DNA of 64,000 nucleotides from NCBI GenBank assembly GCA_943372215.1, contig CALRXU020000005.1, positions 124,001 through 188,000 of the forward strand, read 5' to 3'. Origin of the DNA: UBA6183 sp943372215. Its GTDB lineage: Bacteria; Bacteroidota; Bacteroidia; UKL13-3. The translations under genes and the position numbers were made by a program. The notes below the pieces were generated by a model. It was not told the DNA's origin. It saw nothing but the letters and a program-made list of their open reading frames with translations, and did not search any database. Position 1 is the stretch's first letter. Each line of letters starts with the position of its first letter. Below, piece after piece: positions 16,303 through 25,068 of this stretch.

Positions 16303-16310
16303 CAAATTTA
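16303..16310 (-). promoter_or_regulatory. Promoter -7 box for the IscA-type gene
   Basis: Minus strand TAAATTTG, a TAnnTTTG match 20 bp before the ATG; no clear -33 box. Confidence 0.45.
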
Positions 16311-16365
16311 CAACATTAAAGTATAGATACCCCAGGTTATAGTTATAAATAAGTAAAAGTTATGT

Positions 16366-18168
16366 TTAATCTGCGGTGTCACCACGTAAAAAGCGGTACC
16401 GTTTGCGCACCTCTGTTAAAAAGAAACTTCCAGGATATTTGCTAATAAACTCCTCATAATGTTTTTTGGCCAAATCTGGGTTATTGAGCTTGGTTTCGGC
16501 CAAGTCAGCCAATAAAAACAAGGCGTTATCTCCCAAAATACCACTCCCATGTTCCTTATACACTTGTTCGAATAGTGTCAGTGCAAGCGTGTAGTTTTTC
16601 TCTTTTAATGCAATCTCCCCCTTTTTAAAGGTGATATCATCAGCCAATGCATGTTTGGGGTAAAGCAGCTCTATGCTATCTAAGGCTGATTTTGAATCTG
16701 CTAACCTGTTTTGGAAAAACAACAAATCAGCATGTGCAAATAACTTCAAAGGTTCTTCATTGCTATCTACCGTATTGTCTTGTATTTGCAGGGATAGCTC
16801 TATGGCGTTGTTGGCAATCAATTGTGTGGTAGCCGTTTTCAATACGTCAAGTTGAGCTCTTGCCCACTCAAATTCACCTAAGTAGTAAGATAATTTTGCA
16901 TTGCGGAACTTGGCCTCTTGTCCCAATGGGTCTTCCAAAAACTCTTTATCAACTTGTCCGTAAAGCAACATGGCTTCCCACTCTTCACCTTTAAGCACAT
17001 AAATATCACCCAACTCTAGTTTGCACTCTGCTTTAAACTTATTGTCAAGCCTAGGCATGGTGCTTAGTTCGGTATAGTTTGCAATGGCATCTTCATATTT
17101 AAATAAGTAATAAGCCTGTAGTTGTGCCAACTCTCTTTGGGTTTGAGCGGTATATGGATATTTGCCAAATTCCTTCAAAAAAGCAATATAATCCTGCTCT
17201 AGTAAGGATAAATCGGTTGTTGTATAAGTTGCGCTATAAAATATCTTCTGTCCCCTAGCCCTTAAAATGCCTAATTTAGCATTGATGTAAAACGGCTTAT
17301 CAGTACCCATCAACACCACATCGTTAAACCCCCTTACCGCGGCATCAAAACGTTGGTTTGCAATGGCCAGTTCAGCGAGTTCTATGATTCTTCTGCCCTG
17401 CTCTTTATTGCGTTTGTCTGTTGCTTTAGCCAATACCAGTGCATTATCAAAGTCTTTACGTTGTACATAAAGCCAGGTGAGCATTTCAACATAAAGCTCA
17501 TTTGACGGAAAGTCTTTTAATCGTTTAACAAGCGTTTGCTTAAGAACTTCATAATCGGATGCTTTGTCAAGATATAATTGCAAGTATCCTTGCACGTCTG
17601 CCATGAGTTCAGGGTTTTGGTTAATAGCAGAAAGGTACTCCTGAAGCATGAGTGCAGTTTCTTTCTTTTCAGCATACAATTGCGCCAAATCAACAGCAAA
17701 CAAGTTCTCGCTTTTGTTCACACTTCGGCCTTTTTGGAAGGTTTTAATGGCATAATCTATTTGGTTTCGTTTTTTATAAGCCCCAGCTAATTCTAAAATG
17801 GCATCGTAACTTGGGTTTAACTTAGCCAAAACTTGATCGTATACTTTTTTTGCCTTTACGGGGTCATTGGCCATTTCATGCACATAACCCTGATCTACCA
17901 AATAATAGGCATTGTTTTCGTATTTGCGTTGTTGCTTTTTAACCAGTTTTTCTGCGTCATCAAATTGGTTTAACTTAAAATAGCAGGTTAACAGGTTTTC
18001 GTATAAGTAATTGGATTTGTTGCCTTTGCTGTACAGACGTTCATATACCTCAACCGCTTTCCCATACTCGTTGTTGGTCATGTATTGGGCGGCAAGCTGT
18101 TCGTCTTGTTGCTGGGCAACCACCTGCAATGAAAGCAATAGTATAAATACGGTTATAAATCTGTTCAT
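16366..18168 (-). CDS. Exported TPR-repeat protein
   Basis: 600-residue protein with a signal peptide (MNRFITVFILLLSLQVVAQ) and tetratricopeptide repeats over almost its whole length, including EYGKAVEVYERLYSKG early and YTLALTLFEQVYKEHG and DLAKKHYEEFISKYPG late. Probably a periplasmic or outer-membrane-associated scaffold; the exact role is unknown. The ATG at 18168 is chosen because it begins the signal peptide; the frame stays open a further 21 bases upstream. Divergent from the flippase gene, with a shared ~97-bp promoter region. Confidence 0.85.
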   Translation of the reverse strand: MNRFITVFILLLSLQVVAQQQDEQLAAQYMTNNEYGKAVEVYERLYSKGNKSNYLYENLLTCYFKLNQFDDAEKLVKKQQRKYENNAYYLVDQGYVHEMANDPVKAKKVYDQVLAKLNPSYDAILELAGAYKKRNQIDYAIKTFQKGRSVNKSENLFAVDLAQLYAEKKETALMLQEYLSAINQNPELMADVQGYLQLYLDKASDYEVLKQTLVKRLKDFPSNELYVEMLTWLYVQRKDFDNALVLAKATDKRNKEQGRRIIELAELAIANQRFDAAVRGFNDVVLMGTDKPFYINAKLGILRARGQKIFYSATYTTTDLSLLEQDYIAFLKEFGKYPYTAQTQRELAQLQAYYLFKYEDAIANYTELSTMPRLDNKFKAECKLELGDIYVLKGEEWEAMLLYGQVDKEFLEDPLGQEAKFRNAKLSYYLGEFEWARAQLDVLKTATTQLIANNAIELSLQIQDNTVDSNEEPLKLFAHADLLFFQNRLADSKSALDSIELLYPKHALADDITFKKGEIALKEKNYTLALTLFEQVYKEHGSGILGDNALFLLADLAETKLNNPDLAKKHYEEFISKYPGSFFLTEVRKRYRFLRGDTAD

Positions 18169-18265
18169 GAATTGTACGAAAATATACAAACCCGCGTTGT
18201 TTGTTAATAATAAACGAAAATTCAGGCAATTATTTTACATTATTTTTGACCTTGAATTAAAAAAA

Positions 18266-19753
18266 GTGGGTCAACTCAAAAAACTTGCCTCTCAAACTGC
18301 CGTTTACGGGCTCAGCCAAATTGTTGGGCGGTTTATCAATTATTTATTGGTACCACTTCACACAACCCTTTTTGCAACAGCGGATTATGGAGTAAATACA
18401 CTCATGTATTCGTATGTTACTTTTTTTAATGTGTTGCTTACTTATGGCATGGAAACCGCCTTTTTCCGGTTTTCACAAAAACAAGAAAACAAGCAGGAGG
18501 TGTATAGCACGGCTTTAACATCTTTAGTTGGTTCATCGCTTTTTTTCTGTTTGTTGTTTATAAGCTTATCTCCTCAAATTGCCAAGCTTATTCATGTGCA
18601 AGACCATCCTGAATACATTGTTTATTTTGTGCTAATTATTGCTTTTGATGCCATTTCTGCCATCCCTTTCGCTTACCTAAGGCAACAAAACAAAGCCCTT
18701 AAGTTTGCACTAATAAAAAATATTAGCATCTTTTTAAACATCCTGCTTAACCTATATTTTTTATTGTTATGCCCCTATGTAAAAAAAGAGTACGGCATTA
18801 ACCCTCCTTTTTTTAGTGGCAATGTTGAAGTCGGACAAATTTTTATTGCGAACTTAATTGCCAGCGCCATAACAATCCCGCTTTTATGGACAGAACTGAA
18901 ACAAATTAAAAACGCCCAGTTTAATAAAATTATTTGGAAACAGATGCTGGTATATGGTTTGCCACTAATGGTGGTGGGTTTTGCGGGAATGATAAACGAA
19001 ACAATAGATAGAATCATCATCTCGTATATTTATACCAATCCGCAAGAAGGAATGGAGGCAACAGGCATTTATGGCGCAAACTATAAACTTTCCATTTTAA
19101 TGAGTTTATTTATTCAGGCATTCAGGTATGCCGCAGAACCATTCTTTTTTAACCATGCCAGTAACAACGATAAAAGGAACATCTATGCCGAGGTAATGAA
19201 CTACTTTGTATTGGTGTGTTTGGTCCTTTTTTTAACCGTAACACTTTATATTGATGTGTTTAAGCACTTTATTAACGACCGTTATTGGGAAGGCCTGAAG
19301 GTTGTACCTGTTCTGCTATTGGCAAATATGTTTTTGGGCATTTATTATAACCTGTCCATTTGGTATAAACTAAGCGATAATAACAACAAAGGAGCAATGA
19401 TTTCTATTGTAGGTGCCGTTATCACAATAGCAGCCAACCTTCTGTTGGTTCCTTTTTATGGATACGCAGGTTCAGCCTGGGCAACACTAATTTGCTACAG
19501 CAGCATGGTTGTATTGTGTTATGCAATGGGGGCCAAATACTATCCAATACCTTACACCGTTGCCCGTTTATTAGTTTACATCTTACTTGCTATAGGGTTA
19601 TATGTGCTTTGCATGCGTCTGGACTTTTTTGGGATCAGTGGTCAGGTACTTGGTTATATCATTAAAGGGTTAGCTATTCTTATATTTGTGGTTATTGGGT
19701 TGTTTGTAGAAAGAGGACTAAAAACAACGGCATCACCACCACCAATAAATTAA
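18266..19753 (+). CDS. Polysaccharide/oligosaccharide flippase (Wzx/MATE-like)
   Basis: About 495 residues with 12-14 predicted transmembrane helices, of the MOP exporter superfamily (polysaccharide_synt type). The N-terminus, LKKLASQTAVYGLSQIVGRFINYLLVPLHT in outline, is typical of Bacteroidota lipopolysaccharide flippases. It should move lipid-linked glycan across the inner membrane. The start used is GTG 18266; the frame is open far upstream, but those codons lie inside the divergent TPR gene. A TAnnTTTG match (18241-18248) precedes it. It heads an envelope cluster: dut, nucleotidyltransferase, TPR, DUF4292, EnvC. Confidence 0.87.
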   Translation: MGQLKKLASQTAVYGLSQIVGRFINYLLVPLHTTLFATADYGVNTLMYSYVTFFNVLLTYGMETAFFRFSQKQENKQEVYSTALTSLVGSSLFFCLLFISLSPQIAKLIHVQDHPEYIVYFVLIIAFDAISAIPFAYLRQQNKALKFALIKNISIFLNILLNLYFLLLCPYVKKEYGINPPFFSGNVEVGQIFIANLIASAITIPLLWTELKQIKNAQFNKIIWKQMLVYGLPLMVVGFAGMINETIDRIIISYIYTNPQEGMEATGIYGANYKLSILMSLFIQAFRYAAEPFFFNHASNNDKRNIYAEVMNYFVLVCLVLFLTVTLYIDVFKHFINDRYWEGLKVVPVLLLANMFLGIYYNLSIWYKLSDNNNKGAMISIVGAVITIAANLLLVPFYGYAGSAWATLICYSSMVVLCYAMGAKYYPIPYTVARLLVYILLAIGLYVLCMRLDFFGISGQVLGYIIKGLAILIFVVIGLFVERGLKTTASPPPIN

Positions 19754-19786
19754 TGAAAAAACCCTATTTTCGTCCACTTTTACTGC

Positions 19787-20218
19787 ATGCAAATTAAAAT
19801 CATCAATCGTTCAAACAATGAGTTGCCAGCCTATGAAACGGCTCTGGCAGCTGGCATGGATGTTAGGGCTAACCTGAGCCAACCCGTTGTTATTGAGCCA
19901 TTACAAAGGGCAATTGTTGAAACGGGTTTGTTTGTTGAAATAGAGCCGGGCTACGAAATGCAAATAAGACCACGAAGTGGTTTAGCATTTAAGCACGGAA
20001 TTACAGTGTTAAACTCCCCAGGAACAATCGATGCCGATTACAGGGGAGAAATCAAGGTGTTGCTTATTAATCTTGGTAATGAGGCGTTTGAGGTGAAGCA
20101 TGGAGAAAGAATAGCACAGATGGTATTGGCTAAACATGAGAGGGTGGTATGGGAGAAAGCAGAGCTGCTTACCGCAACCAATAGGGGTGAAGGTGGGTAT
20201 GGAAGTACTGGAAAATAA
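19787..20218 (+). CDS. dut: dUTP diphosphatase (dUTPase)
   Basis: Hydrolyses dUTP to dUMP and pyrophosphate, keeping uracil out of DNA and feeding dTMP synthesis. 143 residues, trimeric family. Motif 1 is AAGMDVRA, motif 2 RPRSGLAFKHG, motif 3 GTIDADYRGEI, motif 4 GERIAQMV and motif 5 RGEGGYGSTG; all five are intact. Confidence 0.97.
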   Translation: MQIKIINRSNNELPAYETALAAGMDVRANLSQPVVIEPLQRAIVETGLFVEIEPGYEMQIRPRSGLAFKHGITVLNSPGTIDADYRGEIKVLLINLGNEAFEVKHGERIAQMVLAKHERVVWEKAELLTATNRGEGGYGSTGK

Positions 20219-20264
20219 AAAAATTACATAAAAAAGACGGCATAAGCCGCACCATAAAAAAGAG

Positions 20265-21275
20265 ATGAAAATAATTGTACCTATGGCTGGTATGGGCAAA
20301 CGCATGAGGCCACATACCTTAACTGTTCCTAAGCCGTTAATTCCTGTTGCAGGAAAACCAATTGTTCAAAAAATTATTGAAGACCTTAAAGAGGTGTGTG
20401 GAGAAGGAATTGAAGAAGTGGCCTTTATCATTCACCCTAGCTTTGGGGCAGCAGTGGAGCAAAAACTGGTTGATGTTGCAGCAAAACTAGGTGCCAAAGG
20501 AACCATCCACTATCAAACCGAAGCCTTAGGAACTGCTCATGCCATACTTTGTGCAAAAGAGGCCCTTGATGGAAATGTGTTGGTGGTATTTGCTGATACC
20601 TTATTTAAAGCTGGTTTTAAGCTTGACCGCAGCAAAGATGGCATTATCTGGGTGCAACAAATTGAAGATCCAAGCCAATTTGGTGTGGTAAAACTCGATG
20701 CCCAAGGTATAATTACTGATTTTGTAGAAAAACCTTCAACTTTTGTAAGTGACTTAGCCATTATTGGAATTTATTATTTTAAGGATGGGCAGAACTTGCG
20801 CAAAGAACTTGAATACCTTTTAGACAACAACATTAAAGAAAAGGGAGAATACCAGCTTACCAATGCGTTGGATAACATGAAGGTGAAGGGCCTGAAGTTT
20901 GAGCCAGGAAAAGTTGAAGAATGGCTTGATTGTGGAAATAAAAACTCCACCGTTTATACCAACTCTAGGGTATTACATCACTTGCTTGAAGCCGGAACAA
21001 AAATGATTGACGAATCTGCGGCAATAGAGAACAGCCAAATTATTCAACCATGTTATATTGGTAAGAATGTTGTCATAAAAAATGCAGTTGTTGGCCCTAA
21101 TGTATCAATTGGAGAGGGTTGTGTGATAGAAAAAAGCATTATAGAACATAGCATTATACAGAACCATACTAAAATTAAACGAGCTAACATATACAATGCA
21201 ATGATTGGCAATTACGTTGAGTATAATGGCGAACAAAAAGATTTAAGCATAGGAGACTACACCACCATTGTATAA
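20265..21275 (+). CDS. Sugar-phosphate nucleotidyltransferase with left-handed beta-helix tail
   Basis: 336 residues. The N-terminal Rossmann-like nucleotidyltransferase domain starts with the phosphate loop MAGMGKRMRPHT and PKPLIPVAGKP, and the sugar-binding EKP motif is near residue 155. From ~residue 255 hexapeptide repeats (ENSQIIQPCYIGKNVV, NVSIGEGCVIEKSII) form a left-handed beta-helix. This is the layout of bifunctional or thermophilic-type NDP-sugar pyrophosphorylases (glucose-1-P or mannose-1-P). The sugar is not certain. It overlaps the next gene by 8 bp. Confidence 0.88.
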   Translation: MKIIVPMAGMGKRMRPHTLTVPKPLIPVAGKPIVQKIIEDLKEVCGEGIEEVAFIIHPSFGAAVEQKLVDVAAKLGAKGTIHYQTEALGTAHAILCAKEALDGNVLVVFADTLFKAGFKLDRSKDGIIWVQQIEDPSQFGVVKLDAQGIITDFVEKPSTFVSDLAIIGIYYFKDGQNLRKELEYLLDNNIKEKGEYQLTNALDNMKVKGLKFEPGKVEEWLDCGNKNSTVYTNSRVLHHLLEAGTKMIDESAAIENSQIIQPCYIGKNVVIKNAVVGPNVSIGEGCVIEKSIIEHSIIQNHTKIKRANIYNAMIGNYVEYNGEQKDLSIGDYTTIV

Positions 21276-22980
21276 CATCAAAAACATAACCTGGCTTATT
21301 TTATTTATTCCTTTTGGATTAACAATCGCTCATGCCCAATCTCCAACAAAGTTAAGTGAGGCTCAGCGAATAGCCTTTGATGGATATTATATTAATGCCA
21401 ATAAGTTTTTAATGCTAAAAATGCCTGACGAGGCATTGAAGGAACTTAAGCAGGCTGCTGCTATCGACCCCAATGCTGCTGTCAATTTTTTACTTGCTAA
21501 GGTTTACCTCCAAAAGGGAGTATTAAATGATGCTGAGCAATATGCCCAGAAATCAGTTTTACAAGACGAGGACAATATCTGGTATGCCAAGCAATTATGC
21601 GAAATTTATCGGGAACAAAAAAAGTATGTTCAAGCGGCTGACGTATATGCATCGCTATATCGTAAAAAGGAAAAAACAGTAACAAACCTGTTTGATGCCA
21701 CTTATATGTATGTAATGGGCCGACAGTTAGACAAGGCATTGAAACTGCTGAACGAAGCGGAAAAAGAGGTGGGATTAAATGAGGATATTATCAAACAAAA
21801 GCAGAGCATTTATCTGGCGCAAAATAAGGTTGACAAGGCCATTAAGGAGGCACAGAAGCTAACCAATGCTTATCCTAAAAACACCAAATACATGGGCCAA
21901 TTGGCAGATATTTACCTTTCAAACGGAAAAGAGGAAAAAGCCAATGAATTGTACCGAAGAATTTTAGAGCTGGAACCTGACAATGGATACGCTTTGCTTG
22001 CCTTGGCTGATGACTATAGAAACAAGAAGCAGTTTGATGAGTGGTTTTCGTTTACAAAAAGAGCCATTGCCAGCAATAAACTTGATATAAAATCAAAGTT
22101 GAGGGCCATGGTTGATTTTATTACATCCAATGTATTTGGCGACCAACACAAAGAAAAGGGCTACCAATTGTGTGATGTTTTTACAGAAGTCAATCCTGAT
22201 GAAGCCAGTGCTTGGATGTTAAAAGGGGATGTGTATGCACAAAACACAAAATATGAAACAGCTCATGAAAGTTATAGCCGTGCTGCCCAAATTGAGCCAT
22301 CAAATTACACCACTTGGCGCCAATTGATTTTGTGCGATATTGAAACAAAAAACTATGCGCAGATGGAAAAGGACTGTGGCTTAGCAATTGAGTTGTTCCC
22401 TACGGAATCATTGTTTTTTGTATACCACGCCATTGCTTCTCAACAACTTAAAAACTACGATGTTTGTTTAAAGGTTGCACAACAAGGGATAGAAGCATCT
22501 GCAGACGAAGAACAAATCTTACTTCAATTGTATTTAATTATTGGGGATGTAAATGATAAGTTAAAAAACTTTGAAAGAAGCGACAGTGCTTATTTATTGG
22601 CCATAAACTTAGACCCCAATAACAGCCTTACATTAAATAATTATGCCTACCAGCTTAGCCTAAGAAACACCAATCTTGAAAAGGCAGCACAAATGAGTAA
22701 ACGCTCTCTGGAACTGGAAAAAGACAATGCTTCATACCTTGATACTTATGGTTGGATATTGTTTATGCAACAGCAATACGAAGAGGCAAAAGTACAAATT
22801 GAAAAATCCCTCGCCATAGAGCCAGACAATTCAGAGGTTATTGACCACTATGGCGATATTTTGTATAAACTCGGCAGGGTTGATGACGCGGTAGTCCAAT
22901 GGAAAAAAGCGAAATCCCTTGGTGCGGAGGGTACAACCTTGGAAAAAAAGATTAGAGAAAAAAAGTGGTATGACCGGTAA
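21268..22980 (+). CDS. Exported TPR-repeat protein of the DUF4292/EnvC cluster
   Basis: 570 residues: signal peptide (to ~24, IAHAQ), then a long array of tetratricopeptide repeats, e.g. DEALKELKQAAAIDPNAA early and YEEAKVQIEKSLAIEPDN near the end. Probably a periplasmic protein-protein scaffold. The start is TTG 21268, whose TTGTATAA overlaps the stop of the nucleotidyltransferase; no ATG fits before the signal peptide. It overlaps the lipoprotein gene downstream by 11 bp, so the four genes are very likely one operon. Confidence 0.85.
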   Translation: MYNIKNITWLILFIPFGLTIAHAQSPTKLSEAQRIAFDGYYINANKFLMLKMPDEALKELKQAAAIDPNAAVNFLLAKVYLQKGVLNDAEQYAQKSVLQDEDNIWYAKQLCEIYREQKKYVQAADVYASLYRKKEKTVTNLFDATYMYVMGRQLDKALKLLNEAEKEVGLNEDIIKQKQSIYLAQNKVDKAIKEAQKLTNAYPKNTKYMGQLADIYLSNGKEEKANELYRRILELEPDNGYALLALADDYRNKKQFDEWFSFTKRAIASNKLDIKSKLRAMVDFITSNVFGDQHKEKGYQLCDVFTEVNPDEASAWMLKGDVYAQNTKYETAHESYSRAAQIEPSNYTTWRQLILCDIETKNYAQMEKDCGLAIELFPTESLFFVYHAIASQQLKNYDVCLKVAQQGIEASADEEQILLQLYLIIGDVNDKLKNFERSDSAYLLAINLDPNNSLTLNNYAYQLSLRNTNLEKAAQMSKRSLELEKDNASYLDTYGWILFMQQQYEEAKVQIEKSLAIEPDNSEVIDHYGDILYKLGRVDDAVVQWKKAKSLGAEGTTLEKKIREKKWYDR

Positions 22981-23761
22981 AAGAATTGTTACTTTAATAT
23001 TGGTAAGCACATTTCTTTTTGCTTGCCGCAGCAAGAAAAACACTACCTATGTACCTTTAGAAAGCAGGCAAGACTCAATGACTAAAGAAAAGCAAGTGAA
23101 GGAAGAAATATTAAACCAAATTGTTCAAGGTGAAAACAGGTTTACTTTTTATCAGGCTAATGTAAAGGCTGATTACAAAGAAGACAGTAAGGGACTAGGT
23201 TTTGACATTCTTTTGGTGATGGAGAAGGACAAATACATTTGGATGAGTATTACTGCTTTGTTGGGCATTGAAGTGGCAAGAGTCATGATAACGACTGACA
23301 GCGTGCGCATTCTGGATAGGCTGCATCGAAAATGCATTTCAACAGATTTTAGTTATTTGCAGCAAATGAGTAATGTTCCCTTTCAACTGGAAAACTTGCA
23401 AAACCTAATTATTGGCAATACCATTTTTAAAAACAGCGAAGAAAAAAGCTTGATTGACACCTTGCTCGGAAACATAGCTGTGTACACCCTGCTAAACAGC
23501 CAAAAACAAAGCACTTTTTACAATAACCAATACCGCCCTCAAAAATCAATTATCACTGACCAAAACCAGCAAAAAGAGTTAAAAGTTGATTACAACCTGT
23601 TCACACAAACGGACAGAATGGTGCTTCCAAGTAAGATTGATATTAACATTCGGGCAGAAAAAAGAATAGATTGTGTATTTGAACTCAGCAATTTTGTGTT
23701 TGAAAAGAAACGTGAGGTTCAATTCAACGTTCCTTCAGGATATGAAATTGTTAAGCCGTAA
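22970..23761 (+). CDS. DUF4292 lipoprotein
   Basis: 263-residue lipoprotein. The signal peptide and lipobox (STFLFAC, Cys near residue 19) mark it for membrane anchoring. The rest matches DUF4292: FTFYQANVKADY, DILLVMEKDKYIWMSI and RVMITTDSVRILDRL. The fold is likely LolB/VioE-like, so a role in lipoprotein or lipid handling at the outer membrane is possible but unproven. The ATG at 22970 lies inside the end of the TPR gene and starts the lipoprotein signal directly. The next gene overlaps by 20 bp. Confidence 0.87.
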   Translation: MTGKRIVTLILVSTFLFACRSKKNTTYVPLESRQDSMTKEKQVKEEILNQIVQGENRFTFYQANVKADYKEDSKGLGFDILLVMEKDKYIWMSITALLGIEVARVMITTDSVRILDRLHRKCISTDFSYLQQMSNVPFQLENLQNLIIGNTIFKNSEEKSLIDTLLGNIAVYTLLNSQKQSTFYNNQYRPQKSIITDQNQQKELKVDYNLFTQTDRMVLPSKIDINIRAEKRIDCVFELSNFVFEKKREVQFNVPSGYEIVKP

Positions 23762-25046
23762 TAAAATAATAGCTGTTATTATCTTCTCCAGCCTAATGCT
23801 GGTGTTTGGACATGCGCAGCAATCTGGTAGCACGAGTATTGCCAACCAAAGAAAGGCGCTGGAACAGGAAAGAAAGGACTTGGTTAAAAAAATCCAGGAA
23901 ACCAAAAAGGTGTTACAAGAAACCCGCACCAAACAAAACAAAACCCTAGCCGATTTAAAGCTGATTACCCGTCAAATTGAAAACAGGGAAAAGGTAATTA
24001 ACACCGTGGCCAACGAAATAGCCATTATTGAGAAGCAAGTATTGGAGCAGCAAGCTGTTGTTGGCGCATTAAGAGACGATATGGCCCGTTTAAAGCAGGA
24101 ATACGGGAAAAGCATTGCTGGTGCATACAAACAAAGAAATGTATACGATAAGGTTCTTTTCATCTTCTCCTCTCAAAGCTTTAACCAGGCGTTAAAAAGG
24201 GTTGAATACCTGAACCAGTTGGGAGATTACCGCAAACGCCAAGCGGAGCTAATATTACACACGCAAAATCAAATACTGGCGGTGTTAAATGAATTGATTG
24301 CAAATAAGCAGGAAAAGCAGCAGCTAATTTCAATGAAAGCAGAAGAGAAAAAAGAGCTTGAGGGAGACAAAAAGGAAGAAAGCGAAGTATTGGTTAAACT
24401 TCAAGATCGGGAAAAGGAGCTTAGAAGAATTTTGGCCGAAAATGAAAGAGCAGCTAGAAAGTTAAATGAGGCAATCGGAGAGCTCATTCAAAAAGAAATT
24501 AGTGCTGCCCGTAAAAAGGAGGAAGAGTCGAGAAAAGCAGCTGCTGCGGGAGCAACAAAGAGCAAGCCTAACGCGGCACCGAAGGCTGCTAAACCATCAG
24601 GCGAGATGTATTTAACCCCTGATGCATTAAAACTCTCGAATGATTTCGAAAGCAACAAAAACAGTTTGCCCTGGCCTGTTGAGCGAGGGTTAATTGCAGA
24701 AAGGTTTGGTACCCACGCCCATCCTACCTTAAAGGGTGTAATTGTTAACAACAATGGTGTAGATATACAAACGCAGGAGGGGGCTATGGTAAGAGCAGTT
24801 TTTAATGGAACAGTGAAAAATATTTTTTCAATACCAGGAATGGGCAAAATTGTACTGATTAACCACGGTAAGTATTACACCGCTTACGCAAAACTATCTA
24901 ATGTTACCGTTAAAGAAGGGCAAACAGTTGATACCAAACAACCAATTGGTAATGTGCTGACCAATGACGAGGGAGAAACAGAGGTACATTTTGAAATATG
25001 GAAAGTACAACAAAAACAAAACCCTGAAGACTGGTTAAAAAACTAA
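23742..25046 (+). CDS. EnvC-like murein hydrolase activator (degenerate M23/LytM)
   Basis: 434 residues: signal peptide (to ~26, FGHAQ), a long coiled coil (~30-270), an Ala/Lys linker, and a LytM/M23 domain (~315-434). Active M23 enzymes need an HxxxD site, a His in the YAHL loop and HxH. Here these read NNNGVD, YAKL and EVH, so three zinc or catalytic His are gone. That is the pattern of EnvC/NlpD, which do not cut peptidoglycan themselves but switch on cell-separation amidases. No FtsEX is adjacent. The ATG at 23742 opens the signal peptide. Confidence 0.9.
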   Translation: MKLLSRNKIIAVIIFSSLMLVFGHAQQSGSTSIANQRKALEQERKDLVKKIQETKKVLQETRTKQNKTLADLKLITRQIENREKVINTVANEIAIIEKQVLEQQAVVGALRDDMARLKQEYGKSIAGAYKQRNVYDKVLFIFSSQSFNQALKRVEYLNQLGDYRKRQAELILHTQNQILAVLNELIANKQEKQQLISMKAEEKKELEGDKKEESEVLVKLQDREKELRRILAENERAARKLNEAIGELIQKEISAARKKEEESRKAAAAGATKSKPNAAPKAAKPSGEMYLTPDALKLSNDFESNKNSLPWPVERGLIAERFGTHAHPTLKGVIVNNNGVDIQTQEGAMVRAVFNGTVKNIFSIPGMGKIVLINHGKYYTAYAKLSNVTVKEGQTVDTKQPIGNVLTNDEGETEVHFEIWKVQQKQNPEDWLKN

Positions 25047-25068
25047 TTATCTCCTATCTTGCAAGTGC

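Noticed and set aside
20235..20246. Small hairpin CGGC-ATAA-GCCG before the nucleotidyltransferase gene
   Set aside because: Only 4 bp of stem; neither a terminator nor a known regulatory RNA.
24488..24847. 119-residue antisense frame within envC
   Set aside because: A shadow of the coding strand, with no start context or recognisable domain; the same holds for antisense frames in prfA (36388-36699) and carB (33834-34169).
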